Shown: positions 33,933 to 45,220 of the stretch, piece after piece
Position numbering within the stretch: the first letter of the stretch is position 1
How the letters are laid out: each line of letters opens with the position of its first letter
Assembly: GCA_014621425.1 (NCBI GenBank)
Contig: JAANBB010000033.1
Location: 62,001-126,000, forward strand
Direction: 5' to 3'
From: Cylindrodendrum hubeiense
Taxonomy: Eukaryota > Ascomycota > Sordariomycetes > Hypocreales > Nectriaceae
DNA: 64,000 nucleotides
Notes under the pieces: model-generated
The model's database searches: none
Told to the model about the DNA's origin: nothing
The model's input: only the letters and a program-made list of their open reading frames with translations
Program-made: the position numbers and the translations under genes

Positions 33933-34990
33933 ATGTTCAACGGCCATTCGGTTGTAAGTCCAAATGCCATCCATACACATCTTCTTAGAACAGTATACTT
34001 AATCATCAACCAGAAGATACATAATGAGCCCTATGAGGCCATATCTCCCCTCCGGCCCGAGTTGGCGCAGACAGGAAAGTCGATCCTAGTCTGTGGTGGC
34101 TCTACCGGTATTGGGCATGCCATTGCCAGAAACTTCTGCGAAGCCGGTGCATCCAAAGTCGTTATCTTAGGTCGCCGTTCCGAGGTTCTGCAGGAAGCGG
34201 TTTCCAAACTTCGCGAGACTCACCCTGATACCGAAGTAATTGGCCAAACATGCGACATCTTCAACCGAGCCGAGGCGCAAGCCCTCTTCGACAAATTTGA
34301 GAAAGATGCCATCGTCTTTGATGTCCTCATCTTGAATGCAGTGCATTATCCGGCGATGGAGCCTATTTTGGATCAGGGCACCGACAGGCTGTGGCAAGAC
34401 TTTGAGGGGAACGTACGAGCCCCGTTGTACCTGGTCGAGAGGTTTTATAAGCAGCCCAACCACTCCAAGCAAAAGGTACAGTTAACCCTCGGGCACCCAT
34501 CGCAAGTTGTATCATTCTTCATGACTAACAGTTGGTGACATGCATCTAGTATTGCGTCTTCGTCTCAACTCAGGACATCCACCGCTGGGACAGCGCGCCC
34601 CAAATGCCCGGGTACCAGCTGACCAAAAACTCATTCACCTGTGTGCTTCAGCAAATCGCACGCGACACTGCATCGGATGTGATGCAGGTAGTCAGCTTTC
34701 ACCCTTCCGTTGTATTCACGGAAGCAGCAGCATCAGCAGGTTACACCAAGGATACATTGCCTTGGACCGATGGTAAGTCTCAGAATTCCAGCCACTCACG
34801 AACCATGCTGATTTTAGAAGAAAACCTGCCCGGTCAATTCGCTGTTTGGGCCTCCTCACCCGAGGCTAAATTCCTACATGGCCGATTTGTTTGGTCGACC
34901 TGGGATGTGACTGAGTTGGCTTCGAGCAAGATCAAGTCCGAGATTGATGCAGACCCCTGGTTGCTGAAGGTTGGAGTGAAGGGTCTTTAG
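33933..34990 (+). CDS. Short-chain dehydrogenase/reductase (classical SDR)
   Basis: Four exons (33933-33953, 34014-34475, 34550-34772, 34818-34990) total 879 nt, 292 residues. The cofactor loop is GGSTGIGHAIA, with an Arg pair (LGRRSEV) after the second strand, suggesting NADP(H) preference. The usual NNAG is replaced by LNAV. The catalytic region is FVSTQDIHRWDSAPQMPGYQ followed by LTKNS, giving Ser, Tyr and Lys with the Tyr-x3-Lys spacing. Substrate unknown. The first exon is very short (7 codons, MFNGHSV) with intron donor GTAAGT; a start at 33846 would read through that intron and is less likely. Divergent from the Zn(II)2Cys6 regulator. Confidence 0.78.
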
Positions 34991-35796
34991 AAACAACTTA
35001 ATGTCAGCTAATTGACAATGGCCACTGGATAAATTACGGACGCTAGATATTTTGCATCTTGAACGATCCATTTCTCCATGCTCTCCGTTCTCGCTCTTCG
35101 TTTCGAACATGACTTGACTAAGCCAAGACGTCTCGACTCTTCAATGGCTCGCTATGGCTCATTTGAATGATTTGTAATGCCCTCCACATTCCGACAAGCT
35201 CGGCAGATGAAGTCGGGACCGCCATTCAGGCTACCCTAGAGTCCTCGGCATTTAAATCGGGAGTTCGGATGGAGATAAATTGCTAGGATTGATTTGGGAA
35301 ACAATCACGATGCATATGATTGTAAAGACAGAGTTTTTATGTGTAGTAAATTTTGTGAACGAGTTCAGCGTAAACTCGTTCCATTGTTGTCCTCTTTGCA
35401 ACAGAGTTCTCCACAAGACGCGTCACGCGATCACTCTCAACGTGATTGAAAGACCACTTTAAGGTCAGGTTTCGGCAATAACGGCTTTGACATTAGCCAA
35501 ATGAACAAGTATAAATACCCGGATGATCTCATCTCTCAACCGCCTCGAAAATGACGAAATCCCTGGCCCAAGGCATCCAACAACGAACAGACCGACACCG
35601 GGAAAGACCGAACTCGGCGCAAGGCTCGGACCTCCGTATATCCGTAAACCCGTACATCCGCAGAAGCCATAAAAGGCCTCGGCATTTCGACTGCCGTAGA
35701 AGTTACATTGGGATTCTTCTATTTTTGGGTTTCTGGTTATATTACTCGTCAAGATTAACCAAAATACCCCACGAATTCAGTAATACAGATATCAAC
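34991..35796. other. Intergenic region
   Basis: About 800 nt with no gene supported. It includes the promoter of the AIF-like oxidoreductase at its right end. The open frame at 35551-35889 reads like leader sequence and is not called. Confidence 0.4.
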
Positions 35797-37307
35797 ATGG
35801 TTGGAGGACTCAAAAATGTCGTCGTTCTTGGCGGCTCGTATGTCGGACTGGTGGGTGCTGAGATTCCCCATCTTCAGCGCAAACGCTAACACATGTTTGA
35901 AGGGCGCGGTCAAGGAGCTGACAGCTGCGCTGCCCAAGACTCACCGGGTAATTCAACCATCCATCCTGGGCATTTCTAAACAGCATTCTAATACTGAATG
36001 ATAGGTGCTCTTGGTAGAGCCGCACAGCCATTTCCACCATCTGTTCGCATTTGTGAGTCGTATGATGGCCCGTATTGGCGGTGTATGAGCTGACATAGGA
36101 CAATAGCCCCGATTTGCAATCCTGCCAAATCACGAACATAAGGCATTCATTCCCTATTCCGGGGCATTTGCCTCTGCCTCAGATCCGTCTCAGCACGCCG
36201 TGATAAGAGCCAAGGCTATATCTCTCACAGCAGACCACGTTGTCCTGGATAGAGATTGGCAAGGGTCCAACAAGGTCCCATTTGAGTATGTTGTGGTTAC
36301 GACTGGTACGCGTCTCCCGGCTCCTGGATCTATGGAGCATGACGAGAAGCCCTTGTCGATCGACTACTTCAAGACCTACCAGCAGGGTGTGAAGAATGCC
36401 AAGGCTATTGTTATCGTCGGCGGTGGAGCGGTCGGCGTGCAGATGGCCACGGACCTCAAGGAGATCTACCCAGAGAAGAGTGTCACTCTGGTGCACTCAC
36501 GAGATCGACTAATGCCGCTCTATCACCCCAAGATGGATCAAATTATTCGAGACCGCTTCACAGAGCTCGGAGTGAAGTAAGCATTGGCCGCATTGTTTAT
36601 GGCGTCTAGAACTAACATATATCCCCAGCGTGCTTACTGGTACCCGTGCAGTGGTTCCTTCAGGTGGCTTCCCTAATGATGGAACTGACTTTGAGCTGGA
36701 ACTGAAGGACGGCCGCAAGGTTCCTACCGACCTTGTCATCACTGCGACAGGCCAAATCCCGAACAACCAGTTCCTTAAGACGCTCGATCCATCCCCCGAC
36801 AGCTCACTCACAAACCCCGCGAACGGGTTCATCAAAGTTCTCCCAACCCTGCAGTTTAAGGACCCCAAGTACCCCAAGTTCTTCGCTGCCGGTGATATCG
36901 CCGACAGCGGAGCCCACAAGGCTGCCCGTCCTGGCATGGGACAAGCACGAGTTGTTTCCGACAACATTCTTGCCCTGATTGCGGGCGGCAAGCCAAGCGA
37001 GGAAATCAATGTGACACCTCCTGCTATCCACCTTACTCTGGGCTTGGTAAGAATACGATTCTCATAAGAGTGACAAAGACGAGGCTAAATCCATGAATAG
37101 ACCAAAAACATGATCTTCCGAAACCCTGATACCAAGAGCGGTGCAACTGAGCCCGTTATCACCATGAGGGACGAGTAAGTCTCTTGATAAAATGACTTTA
37201 GAAGCCGTATACTAAACGAAACCAGCGGAGAAGCAGATATGGGAATCGGCCGCGTTTGGGAAAGACGGGGCGTCAAGGTGAACAAGTCTGAGGATTATCA
37301 TCTTTGA
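35797..37307 (+). CDS. FAD-dependent pyridine nucleotide-disulphide oxidoreductase (AIF/AMID-like)
   Basis: Seven exons (35797-35850, 35903-35947, 36005-36052, 36107-36576, 36629-37046, 37101-37174, 37226-37307) total 1191 nt, 396 residues, all in phase. The N-terminal FAD loop is VVVLGGSYVGLGA, and the family strand VLLVEPHSHFHHLFAFPR follows. The NAD(P)H loop is IVIVGGGAVGVQMATDL, then VTLVHSRDRLMP. The C-terminal FAD contact region is FFAAGDIADSGAHKAA. This matches fungal AIF2/AMID-like proteins, thought to be soluble or lipid-droplet NADH oxidoreductases with roles in redox balance or cell death. There is no redox-active CxxxxC pair, so it is not a disulphide reductase. Downstream gene 37668 (TF) is on the other strand. 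Confidence 0.85.
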
Positions 37308-37667
37308 AGGGGACATGCAAGATGATTCGCCAGGGCATAGAGGCGCATTAATGATAAATAGCGAAGATGGTTTAGACCCAAGTCGTAAAACTCGTCGGAA
37401 TAAAATACCATTGCTGGAGCATAGCAAAGTTTCTAGCGGGACACTTGGAGCGTCCAACGTTGGCTGCATCAACACAATTTCACGATTCATCCTACACAAT
37501 TTGTGATTGTTAATGTATCATGAATAGCCGATGAAAAGGATTTTAAGTTCAACTACCCCTTCATCGAAGTGATATTTAATGGATCAGCTGTATGAAGGAT
37601 TGATGGCATTCATAACTGCGGAAGAATTCGAGTCATGTAATTTCTCTTATCCATCCGCTTAAAGTTC
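37308..37667. other. Convergent intergenic region
   Basis: 360 nt between the stops of the AIF-like gene and the regulator on the opposite strand; no gene seen. Confidence 0.4.
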
Positions 37668-39982
37668 TCAAGAGTTTCGTGATCTATGCTCATTCCACGC
37701 TGTTTGAAGCGCATTCACTGCTGTGCTTGTCGGCCAAGCATGCTCACTCTCCAATGTGGACAGGACATCTATTATCGCTGCTTGTTCACCTGCGTCATGG
37801 AAGTACTCCCCACACATCGAGATACCCACACCTGCGGTGACCATTGCGGCCTGAAATTTCCGATCACATAAACCTAGGGCACATATTCGTCTCGTTGACT
37901 GCCTTAGCACGTCTTCAAGAGCTTGATACGCCGCGCTAGCACCGATGCCAATTCGCTGAAGTTTCGAGTCGTGAACCGCTAGGACGATACGAGCCAACTC
38001 CACATGCTGTAGGGCCATGATCTGAGACTGATTTGCGAGCCACATTGTAGGGAAATAGCGGCCCTCGCTGGGATTTCTCTCGTTATAGTAAAGGGGCGCG
38101 AAATGCGGCGGGGGCCTCTCATCCCAGTTTTTCTCAAAAGTTTTGAGTGCATTCCACTGCTCCGATCTGGTCCTCTTGTTTTCAACAGTGAGGGAGCTCT
38201 CGTCACTAAAGCAGAACTTGAGGACGTGGGCGCACCAAAAAATTACGCAATTTGTCCAATCGTGGTCATCGAGTGTCGATGTGTCGTCAAAGTTGGCATA
38301 GTCGTCGACAGTTAAAATAGGTAGCCGGAATGGCCGACGGTGGATGAGGACGGACCAGATTTCCTGGCGAAGAGCGATTAAACAGGCCGAGTGTCTTAAA
38401 GACGGCATTGACGAGGCAAACATATCTCGATCCCGTGGTGGCTGGAGGGCAAGCCGCCATTGTCCGAAGGATCGGTCCTGCTGAGCCTGAAATACAGCTT
38501 GTACTGCTAACGAGAATATTTCGCTATCGATACCTGTGAAGTGGGCTTGAGAATGGTAAATAGCTGTTCTTCAATGTCCGGGAGGGAAACGTACTGTCTA
38601 CCTGCTCGTGATAGCGAAGAATAGTGATGGCTGTTAGGGCATCGTCACTGCAAGAATTGGTAGGATCTGCCGAGACATCCATAAGATCAGATATGCACTT
38701 GTTGTGATAGTGTATTGCTGATTCTTCAGTGAGGCCTGGAAGCTGGACTCCGTTGTAGTCCACCACGCTGAGGGGATCTCGTCGTGACTGGATTTGAGTG
38801 AGAAATCTTGCCGATGCGGTACAAATAGCATTTAGAAGCAAAGGGCTATACATGGCTCGGATTGGCACCACATTGAGGTAGTGATGGTCTCTGTCACTTG
38901 TGTCAAACTGTTGAGACTGTTAGTTGACCCACGTTGAGAAGATTATCTCCCGGAAGTGCCTTGGAAGTACTCACTGATATGGCCAATCTTTCGATGAAGC
39001 AGCGTACAAGGCAACCTTCTTGAAAGTTCAGGAGCGGTGTACCGCCACCTCTGTTGAAAGGTGTCAAGATTGATGAAGGGGATTCATGTTCTGAGACTGA
39101 ATTGGAAAGGACGCGGCGATGTAAAAGGTCATTTTTATGATACGGGGAGTCGGTATGGGAACTTGTATGGCCCGGAGAGTCTTCCAAAGAGCTGTCTGAA
39201 GGTCTGTGCTGCCACACAGAATGGAAATCATGCGGAAGGCCTGCATTGGGCTCGGGGTATGGAGAAATTGGGGCCTGGTCGTATATGGAGGTGCTTGGCG
39301 TGGATAGCTGAGAAAGGTCCCCGGGTTCGTCTGTGCTAGTGCTGTCTTGGATGTTGGAATTTACCAAGAATTCATTACTGTGACTCGCACGTGGTGATTC
39401 GTCGGTTTCAAGTGTGGAGGTTTGAACGATGCTATCGTTTCGCTCTCGTTCTTTGTGTCTGGAGAAGGACTGCAGGACTTCAGCAGCAGCACTCAGACAA
39501 ATTTCCTCCGGCTCGTCTCTTGCGGGTGTTTGTCGTCGGGTCGTACGATTGGAAGCGCCGTCGGATTCGTCGATGATGGAGAGGGGTTGTTGCCGTTGCT
39601 CTGCATTCTGTCAGCCATGAGTGTCGCGCCAAATATCGGGTTACTCATACTTTGGCTTCCAGTCTGGATCCATGTTTGATTGGGGTCAAACTTGAAGTTG
39701 CCATGGGATGAAATCAACCGTTTGACTCGGAACTTCTTGGCCACTCGCACACAGCTTGCAGATGCCTTGCTGCAGTGGGCACAGGGATTTCCGCCATCAC
39801 CTGGTTGCTGTCAGCCAATACGAGACGACGTGAGTATGGCTGAGCTTACACTTTAGGTGTTTCTCTGTTGATTGTCAAACGGTATCAGCATGTGTTGACC
39901 AAAGAGCTGATCCGAAAAGGGAATAAAACAAACCTCTGCATTTGTCGCAAGGAACAGTACGCGTGCGGGGTTGCGGAGCCAT
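37668..39982 (-). CDS. Zn(II)2Cys6 transcription factor with fungal-specific TF domain
   Basis: The start is MAPQPRTRTVPCDKCR (39982). The zinc cluster is split across three exons, including a 15-nt micro-exon (39864-39850): joined, it reads CDKCREKHLKC and CDGGNPCAHCSKASASC, spacing C-x2-C-x6-C-x5-C-x2-C-x6-C, followed by basic VAKKFRVKR. The middle region (38871-38524, minus) has LLLNAICTASARF and a helical TF-domain pattern, and the C-terminal exon frame (38423-37668) contains helices ending ALQTAWNEHRSRNS. Internal introns are probable near 39620-39680 and elsewhere, but exact sites were not fixed. Its ATG is only 25 nt from the stop of the upstream MFS gene on the same strand, leaving no room for an independent promoter. 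Confidence 0.72.
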
Positions 39983-40007
39983 GGCAGTATCGCGAGGAAG
40001 GGGTTGT

Positions 40008-41750
40008 TTACCCCCAGAATGGCCGATTAGGAAGCAGTTCGCCGAGTTGTCGACAAGGGGGGCGCTGGCATTTTGAATGGATTAGTTCCGAAATCTGTTC
40101 CAGAGACTTCTTTGACGTCTCGGGCACGAGGAAGAAAGAGAAAATGGCAGCAGCCACACAGAAAACGCCAAAGAAAAGGTATGTGCCCCAGCCGAGCTTG
40201 ATCATCATCTCAGGAACTACAACACCAATGATGAAGTTGGCGAGCCAGATCATGGCAGTAGCTGCACCAACACCCTTAGCACGCTTGGAGCTGGGGAAGA
40301 CCTCCGCGGGTAGTGTCCATGCAAGAGGACCATAGGACGTGGCATAGCAAAGAACGTAGATGTCTGTCAAGTATGTGTCAGTAAAATCCCAGGCTAATCG
40401 AAAAAAGCACAAAGAGAAACTTACAGATGAGGGCGACTCCAAACCATCCCATGGCCTTGTGGTCGTCCCATTTTCCCTGGAATTTGGCCACAACTCCAGC
40501 CATAATTAGATGGGGAATCGCCATCGCAATGCCTCCACCGATGGCCAACTTGCGACGGCCAAATTGATCGAGGAAGAGAAAGGTAGGGATACCAGCCACA
40601 AGCTGGCAAATATTAACCATGCCTGACAAGATCAGCGCCATTTCGCTTGACTGTCCTAGTGCCGCGAAGAAAGTCGGAGCATAGTACACGAAGGCGTTGA
40701 TTCCGGAGAATTGCTGGAAGAAGGGAATTCCAAGGGCGATGGCTGTGCGCTTGAGATACTTGGGTCGGAAAAGGTCAGCCCATTGGGCTAACTCTGCCTT
40801 GAAGCGGTTATTTGTTGGGTGCTCCAGTCTGACCATTTCCTCCTGAAATCGCACTTCGGAGAGAATGCCCTTCCACTCTGCCTGGACGCGACCATCGGTG
40901 GCAGGCACTCTGCGTAGCTTTACAAGTGCCTGGAGGCTGTCGTCATCACGGCCTCGCATGGCCAGCCATCTTGGAGAGAAAGGGAAGAAGTGGATGCCTC
41001 CGCCAACCACGAGCGCGGGAACCATCTGAAGAAGGAATGGAAGGCGAAATGCCCATTCGCCGGCGATCTCCCTCGTTCCATAGGTGATCCAGTAGGCAAT
41101 GATGGCACCAATGACGATGCTGATGGCCTCAAGTACAAGAAGAGATCCTCTCAGGTTGGGTGGGGCGATTTCGGAGATGTACAGCGGCGCTCCCATGGCC
41201 AGGGTTCCAACACCGATGCCACCGATGGTTCGGCCAGCCACAAGAGTCCCGTAGTTGTTGGCAGCAGTCTGGATGATGGCACCGACGCAGAAGAAGAAGG
41301 TCGCCACAGTCAACGACCACTTCCGGGAGATTCGGTCGGCCAGGTAGGGAAGAAACAGACAGCCAACAAAGGCTCCAAGTTCTAACATGCCTGTCATGAA
41401 GCCAACGTTGAAGCCGTAGCCGGGGTGACCGGGTGCAGTTTCGGGGAAGTACTCGTGGAACTGCTCCATAACCAGGATGATGGAAATGACTCCCTGATCT
41501 ACCAAAGCAAATTATTAGCTGGCTCATTCGATGAGGCGTATTACGACAATGCATCGGTTCGCATACCGTATCCAAATGAGAAGCCTCCAAACGACGCCAG
41601 GGCGGCAGCTCCAAGCACGTACGGCGAGCGTACAATGCCACTTATGCCATTTGAGTCGTAGGAGATGACGGTGTTTCCATACTGGACTTCGACATCCTCA
41701 ACCTGGCTGTCTGCCGCCTGGGAGTTGTTGAGAGATTCCTTGGTCTCCAT
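40008..41750 (-). CDS. Sugar/quinate-type MFS transporter
   Basis: Three exons (41750-41567, 41498-40425, 40363-40008) total 1614 nt, 537 residues. It has the sugar porter signatures: FGYDQGVIS in TM1, GRTIGGIGVG, PFFQQFSGINAFVYY (TM7), DQFGRRKLAIGGG and PETSKKSLEQI (after TM12). About twelve hydrophobic helices are visible, with N- and C-termini hydrophilic. Probably imports a hexose, pentose or quinate-type compound; the exact substrate is not readable. The second Zn(II)2Cys6 regulator begins 25 nt beyond its stop on the same strand, so the two may be co-transcribed or the regulator may be driven from inside this gene. Transporter and regulator adjacency suggests substrate-linked control. 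Confidence 0.88.
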
Positions 41751-42870
41751 GTCGACGAGCGCGGGGAAAGTAAGAGACTGATAGAAGGGAGAATATGAGA
41801 TGAAGGTTGCAGGCGATGATTGTGAGCTGCTCTGAATTATTGGAATGTCAAAAGTATGGTGTTGCAGCTCTTTAATAGTTTTCTGTCAAAGGACGTCATT
41901 CAATCGTTCAGGGATGAAAACCACGGACACCTTGCCATTCCACTACTTCGGGTTTCGGCCACGCCACAGAACAGGCGAGAGCGTTGGTCTCTCCGCATCC
42001 CCCACGGGGAAAGGCTCGTCTTAGCGCTCCCTCCAGCCCGGAGAACTTGAAGGCTTCCCGATAGAGTCTGGCTGCTCCGGAGGCCCTCGTCCTAAATCTG
42101 CTTACTCTGGAGGGAGTATACTCGAAGACCCCCGATTGGATACTCGAGATTGCACTGGCACACTTCCCCACGGGGTTGACCTTGCTCGATGGCTTCGCCG
42201 GTTGGACTTGGCTTCAATCCGGCGAAATGTTGCCTCTTTCGGACAACGGTGGATGCGGCTGTGCGCCTCCATGCGGGGAGTCTCACGAGACTGGGATTCA
42301 AAGTTTGGGGCCGCTATTTTAGTGGCAGTTTATTGGCCCATGACCCAGTGCGGTGGCTTGATTTTAGACTGTCCGCTTGTATGAGGTCTTGATGTTTCCA
42401 ATGCGGACTTGTGATCGGTCGACAATGGCCTTCGCGCTTGAAGCCATTCATTTGATGGATGAGACACACCCCCCGGCGAATCTCGCCCTTCACGGGAACT
42501 CGGTGTTGGTGCTCCAAACCCGAACAGGCAATTCGGTCAGATTTCGATGCGAATGCTGAATGGGAATAAGGACTCCAGGCATGGAAGGGCCCGGCGACAC
42601 GGAGTACATCCCGAATGGAAGCATGGGCTTGATTGATGCATAGTTTAATTTAAGCTAATTTGAATGACATGGCACTTGTGCTCCCTTTCAAATGAGATAT
42701 GAACAAGTTCCTTACTCGGGATTTGCATCACTACTTGCGAACGAGGAGAGGTGCGTGAGGAGCAACGAGTAGTGAATTTTCGTTAATCCAAATCTAGATA
42801 AATTATTAGGAAAACAATTCTATCTAATAATAGCATGATGGACCTGGTATGCCAATCTCCAATATCCCTA
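41751..42870. other. Intergenic region between MFS transporter and P450
   Basis: About 1.1 kb. Many short frames on both strands, none with family motifs. It includes the MFS promoter and the 3' end of the P450 gene. Confidence 0.4.
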
Positions 42871-44445
42871 TCAAATCTCCCGCTTCCAAATCTTGACCGG
42901 CAACGCACCACAGACAATGTTGAACGCCTCGATTCGCGCTAGCTCAAAATCAGGGTTTGGAAGAGCAAACTCGTAGCGATGAACCAGAGAAGATAAGACA
43001 ACAACCTGCTCGAGGTATGAAATGTTGCGTCCGATGCATCCTCGTCCTCCGGTGGAGAAGGGGATAAAGAACGGCTCCATGCGCTTCCGTTCCTCGACAT
43101 CGAGCCATCGATTGGGATTGAACGTCTCGGGCTCTGGGAAAACCTTTGCGTTGTGGTGCGTGGCATAGGCAGTCATGTTGACGCTGGTGTCTCCGGGAAT
43201 CCACTCGTCGAGAATGCGTGCTCCTTCCGGGGGTGTTCGACGAGGGAGGCCAGCAGACGTGGGGGGAATAATTCGCAGACCTTCGTCAATACAGGCTCGG
43301 AGAAAAGGTAGATCTTTGACCTTGTCATACGGTGCGATGACTTCATCGTCTTCAAGAACGCTGTCAATTTCTTGTCGCAGTGTGTCCATGTGCTGCGGAT
43401 GTTTGATGAGAAGCTCAAGAATGTGCGTGAGTGCAATGGCGGTCGTGTCCGAGCCGGCGTTGATAATGGCACCGACCTCGGCCACGATCTCACCCCATTC
43501 AAGGTTATTGGGATTTCCGGCTTTATCCTCCATCATGCACGAGAAGAAGTCATCCAGCTTCTCGCCAGCCTGGTACCTCCGCAGACGTTCGGCTGCGAGG
43601 TGGTAAAAGATGTCTTCCGACGCCGCTCCAGCCTCCCAAATCTTCTTGTACTTGCTTGGGATGGTTTTAGAGAGCCACTCAATCCATGGCCAGAGTTTGT
43701 AGTCCCAGACAAGGACGGCCTGGACAATCGCGGTTTGGTTCTGGGCATGACGGTACCGGCCCTTGTAACGGGTGCCATCGCGTCTCTCTGCCACAACTAT
43801 GTCTGTGCCAGTGTCGAGCAGGTCCATTTCGGTAGACAGAGTGATGTAGTTAATGGCTTCAATGGTCCACAAATTGATCCAGTGATTGAAGTCGAGGTTG
43901 ACGTCCGCTGGGTCTGGGATCGTGCCTTTCAATGGGAGTGTGCACTTCTGGTCAAACGCTTTGAAGAGTCGCTGCGCAGTGTACGCGACTTTGTACTCCC
44001 AGTTCTCAAGGTTCTTAAGAGCAAATGCGGCAGACAGCTGGCGTCTCTTTCGGGTGTGGTCGGCCCTGTCTACGACATCAAACAGGTGTCGATGACTTCC
44101 AGCCATGATCACATAGTTGAGGTCCTTGAGACACTTTGTGTTGTGCCCGTAAATTGCTTTAATAGCACGAACATCGCCAAATGACAGGGAGTTCGGTCCA
44201 ATCCTGAGAATTGGCTCCCCAGTCATTTTGTGGGCATCGGAAAGGTCTTTAGATCTAAAGCCTTGAGCGGCGAGGTAGCTGTGTCTGAAATCCGTTACGC
44301 CAGACAGTAGCGCGTAGTTGGGATACTTCCGAAGACCTTTGGGGTCATAGAAGTAGAAGGCAATCGGTTTAATGATGAGGTAGATGAACGTAATGAACGC
44401 CACGGCGCCGAGAGCCAGATAACCCAGCATGGGGGGCAACAACAA
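42871..44445 (-). CDS. Cytochrome P450 monooxygenase
   Basis: Single exon, 524 residues, full length. An N-terminal membrane anchor (LGYLALGAVAFITFIYLII) is followed by the P450 core: C-helix HTRKRRQLS, I-helix AGSDTTAIALTH, K-helix DEGLRIIPP (ExxR), the FNPNRW meander segment and the heme-binding loop FSTGGRGCIGRN with the Cys ligand. It resembles the fungal group often labelled benzoate 4-monooxygenase-like, but I cannot assign a CYP family. No intron is needed, which is uncommon for fungal P450s of this length. It is divergent from its own NADPH-P450 reductase (starts 775 nt apart), so the two are likely co-regulated and work together in the ER membrane. Confidence 0.88.
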   Translation of the reverse strand: MLLPPMLGYLALGAVAFITFIYLIIKPIAFYFYDPKGLRKYPNYALLSGVTDFRHSYLAAQGFRSKDLSDAHKMTGEPILRIGPNSLSFGDVRAIKAIYGHNTKCLKDLNYVIMAGSHRHLFDVVDRADHTRKRRQLSAAFALKNLENWEYKVAYTAQRLFKAFDQKCTLPLKGTIPDPADVNLDFNHWINLWTIEAINYITLSTEMDLLDTGTDIVVAERRDGTRYKGRYRHAQNQTAIVQAVLVWDYKLWPWIEWLSKTIPSKYKKIWEAGAASEDIFYHLAAERLRRYQAGEKLDDFFSCMMEDKAGNPNNLEWGEIVAEVGAIINAGSDTTAIALTHILELLIKHPQHMDTLRQEIDSVLEDDEVIAPYDKVKDLPFLRACIDEGLRIIPPTSAGLPRRTPPEGARILDEWIPGDTSVNMTAYATHHNAKVFPEPETFNPNRWLDVEERKRMEPFFIPFSTGGRGCIGRNISYLEQVVVLSSLVHRYEFALPNPDFELARIEAFNIVCGALPVKIWKREI

Positions 44446-45220
44446 TGAAGCTCAAGTGGGCTGGGCTTGAACGAGAGGCAGCGACGGCAAAGAGGGTGAC
44501 AGAAGGTTAGTTGACACAGACCATCTAATCGCTTGGGACAAGTTCTTATACCTAGAAGATGGGAAATCAATACTAACATGATTTTTGCTATTGCCTCAAT
44601 GGCCAATTAAGGAAATAAATTCCGTCTTTCGACACTGGCTCACCCAACCCTGCGGGGAAGAAACCTATGCTAGAGTGGGATCGTATTTGGGACGTGGGGA
44701 AAGATTGGCGTAGCAAGAACAAACACAAAACATGCTAACTCGAGAAAGAAAGAACTCGCCGAAGACTACGTGAAGGGCGTCCTCTTGCAATCACCAAAAA
44801 GATGCCCAATTTGTGGCTGCCGTTCCTGGCCATGTTTGGTGTCTTCCCTACCCCTCAGTTGAGGTCATCCAGACACAATATTTTGGCCACCACTATTTAG
44901 GTAACACGCACTAGTGAGCTTGGGCTATGATCCGGCGAACACTTTCCGCATATGGAAACAAGCCATCGCAGACATTCCCGATTGCCACTGACGAATTTGC
45001 GAATTTGACATCCCCAGGCTTGCGTCTTCGTTTCGGCGAAGACTTTCCGGTTTGGGATTTGACTGACTCTTGGGATGCTCGACTAGCTTCTATGAAGCCT
45101 TTCGGCACTTTATTTGCAAGTTTCCTATATCAAGAGACGGCTTGACGTCCAACCTTGGACTGCTGTTACAGGTGTGCTCGCCATTATCCTCCTCGTTGGA
45201 TCCCTTGGAACATTTACGAC
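44446..45220. promoter_or_regulatory. Divergent promoter of P450 and its reductase
   Basis: 775 nt between outward-facing start codons. No gene is supported. Short frames in 44911-45145 show no motif. Co-expression from this region is inferred from gene order. Confidence 0.4.

Noticed and set aside
35551..35889. 112-codon frame before the AIF-like gene
   Set aside because: It overlaps the true start in another frame and shows no motif.
43372..44184. 270-codon plus-strand frame opposite the P450
   Set aside because: It lies within the P450 coding strand's complement; P450 motifs are unmistakable on the minus strand.
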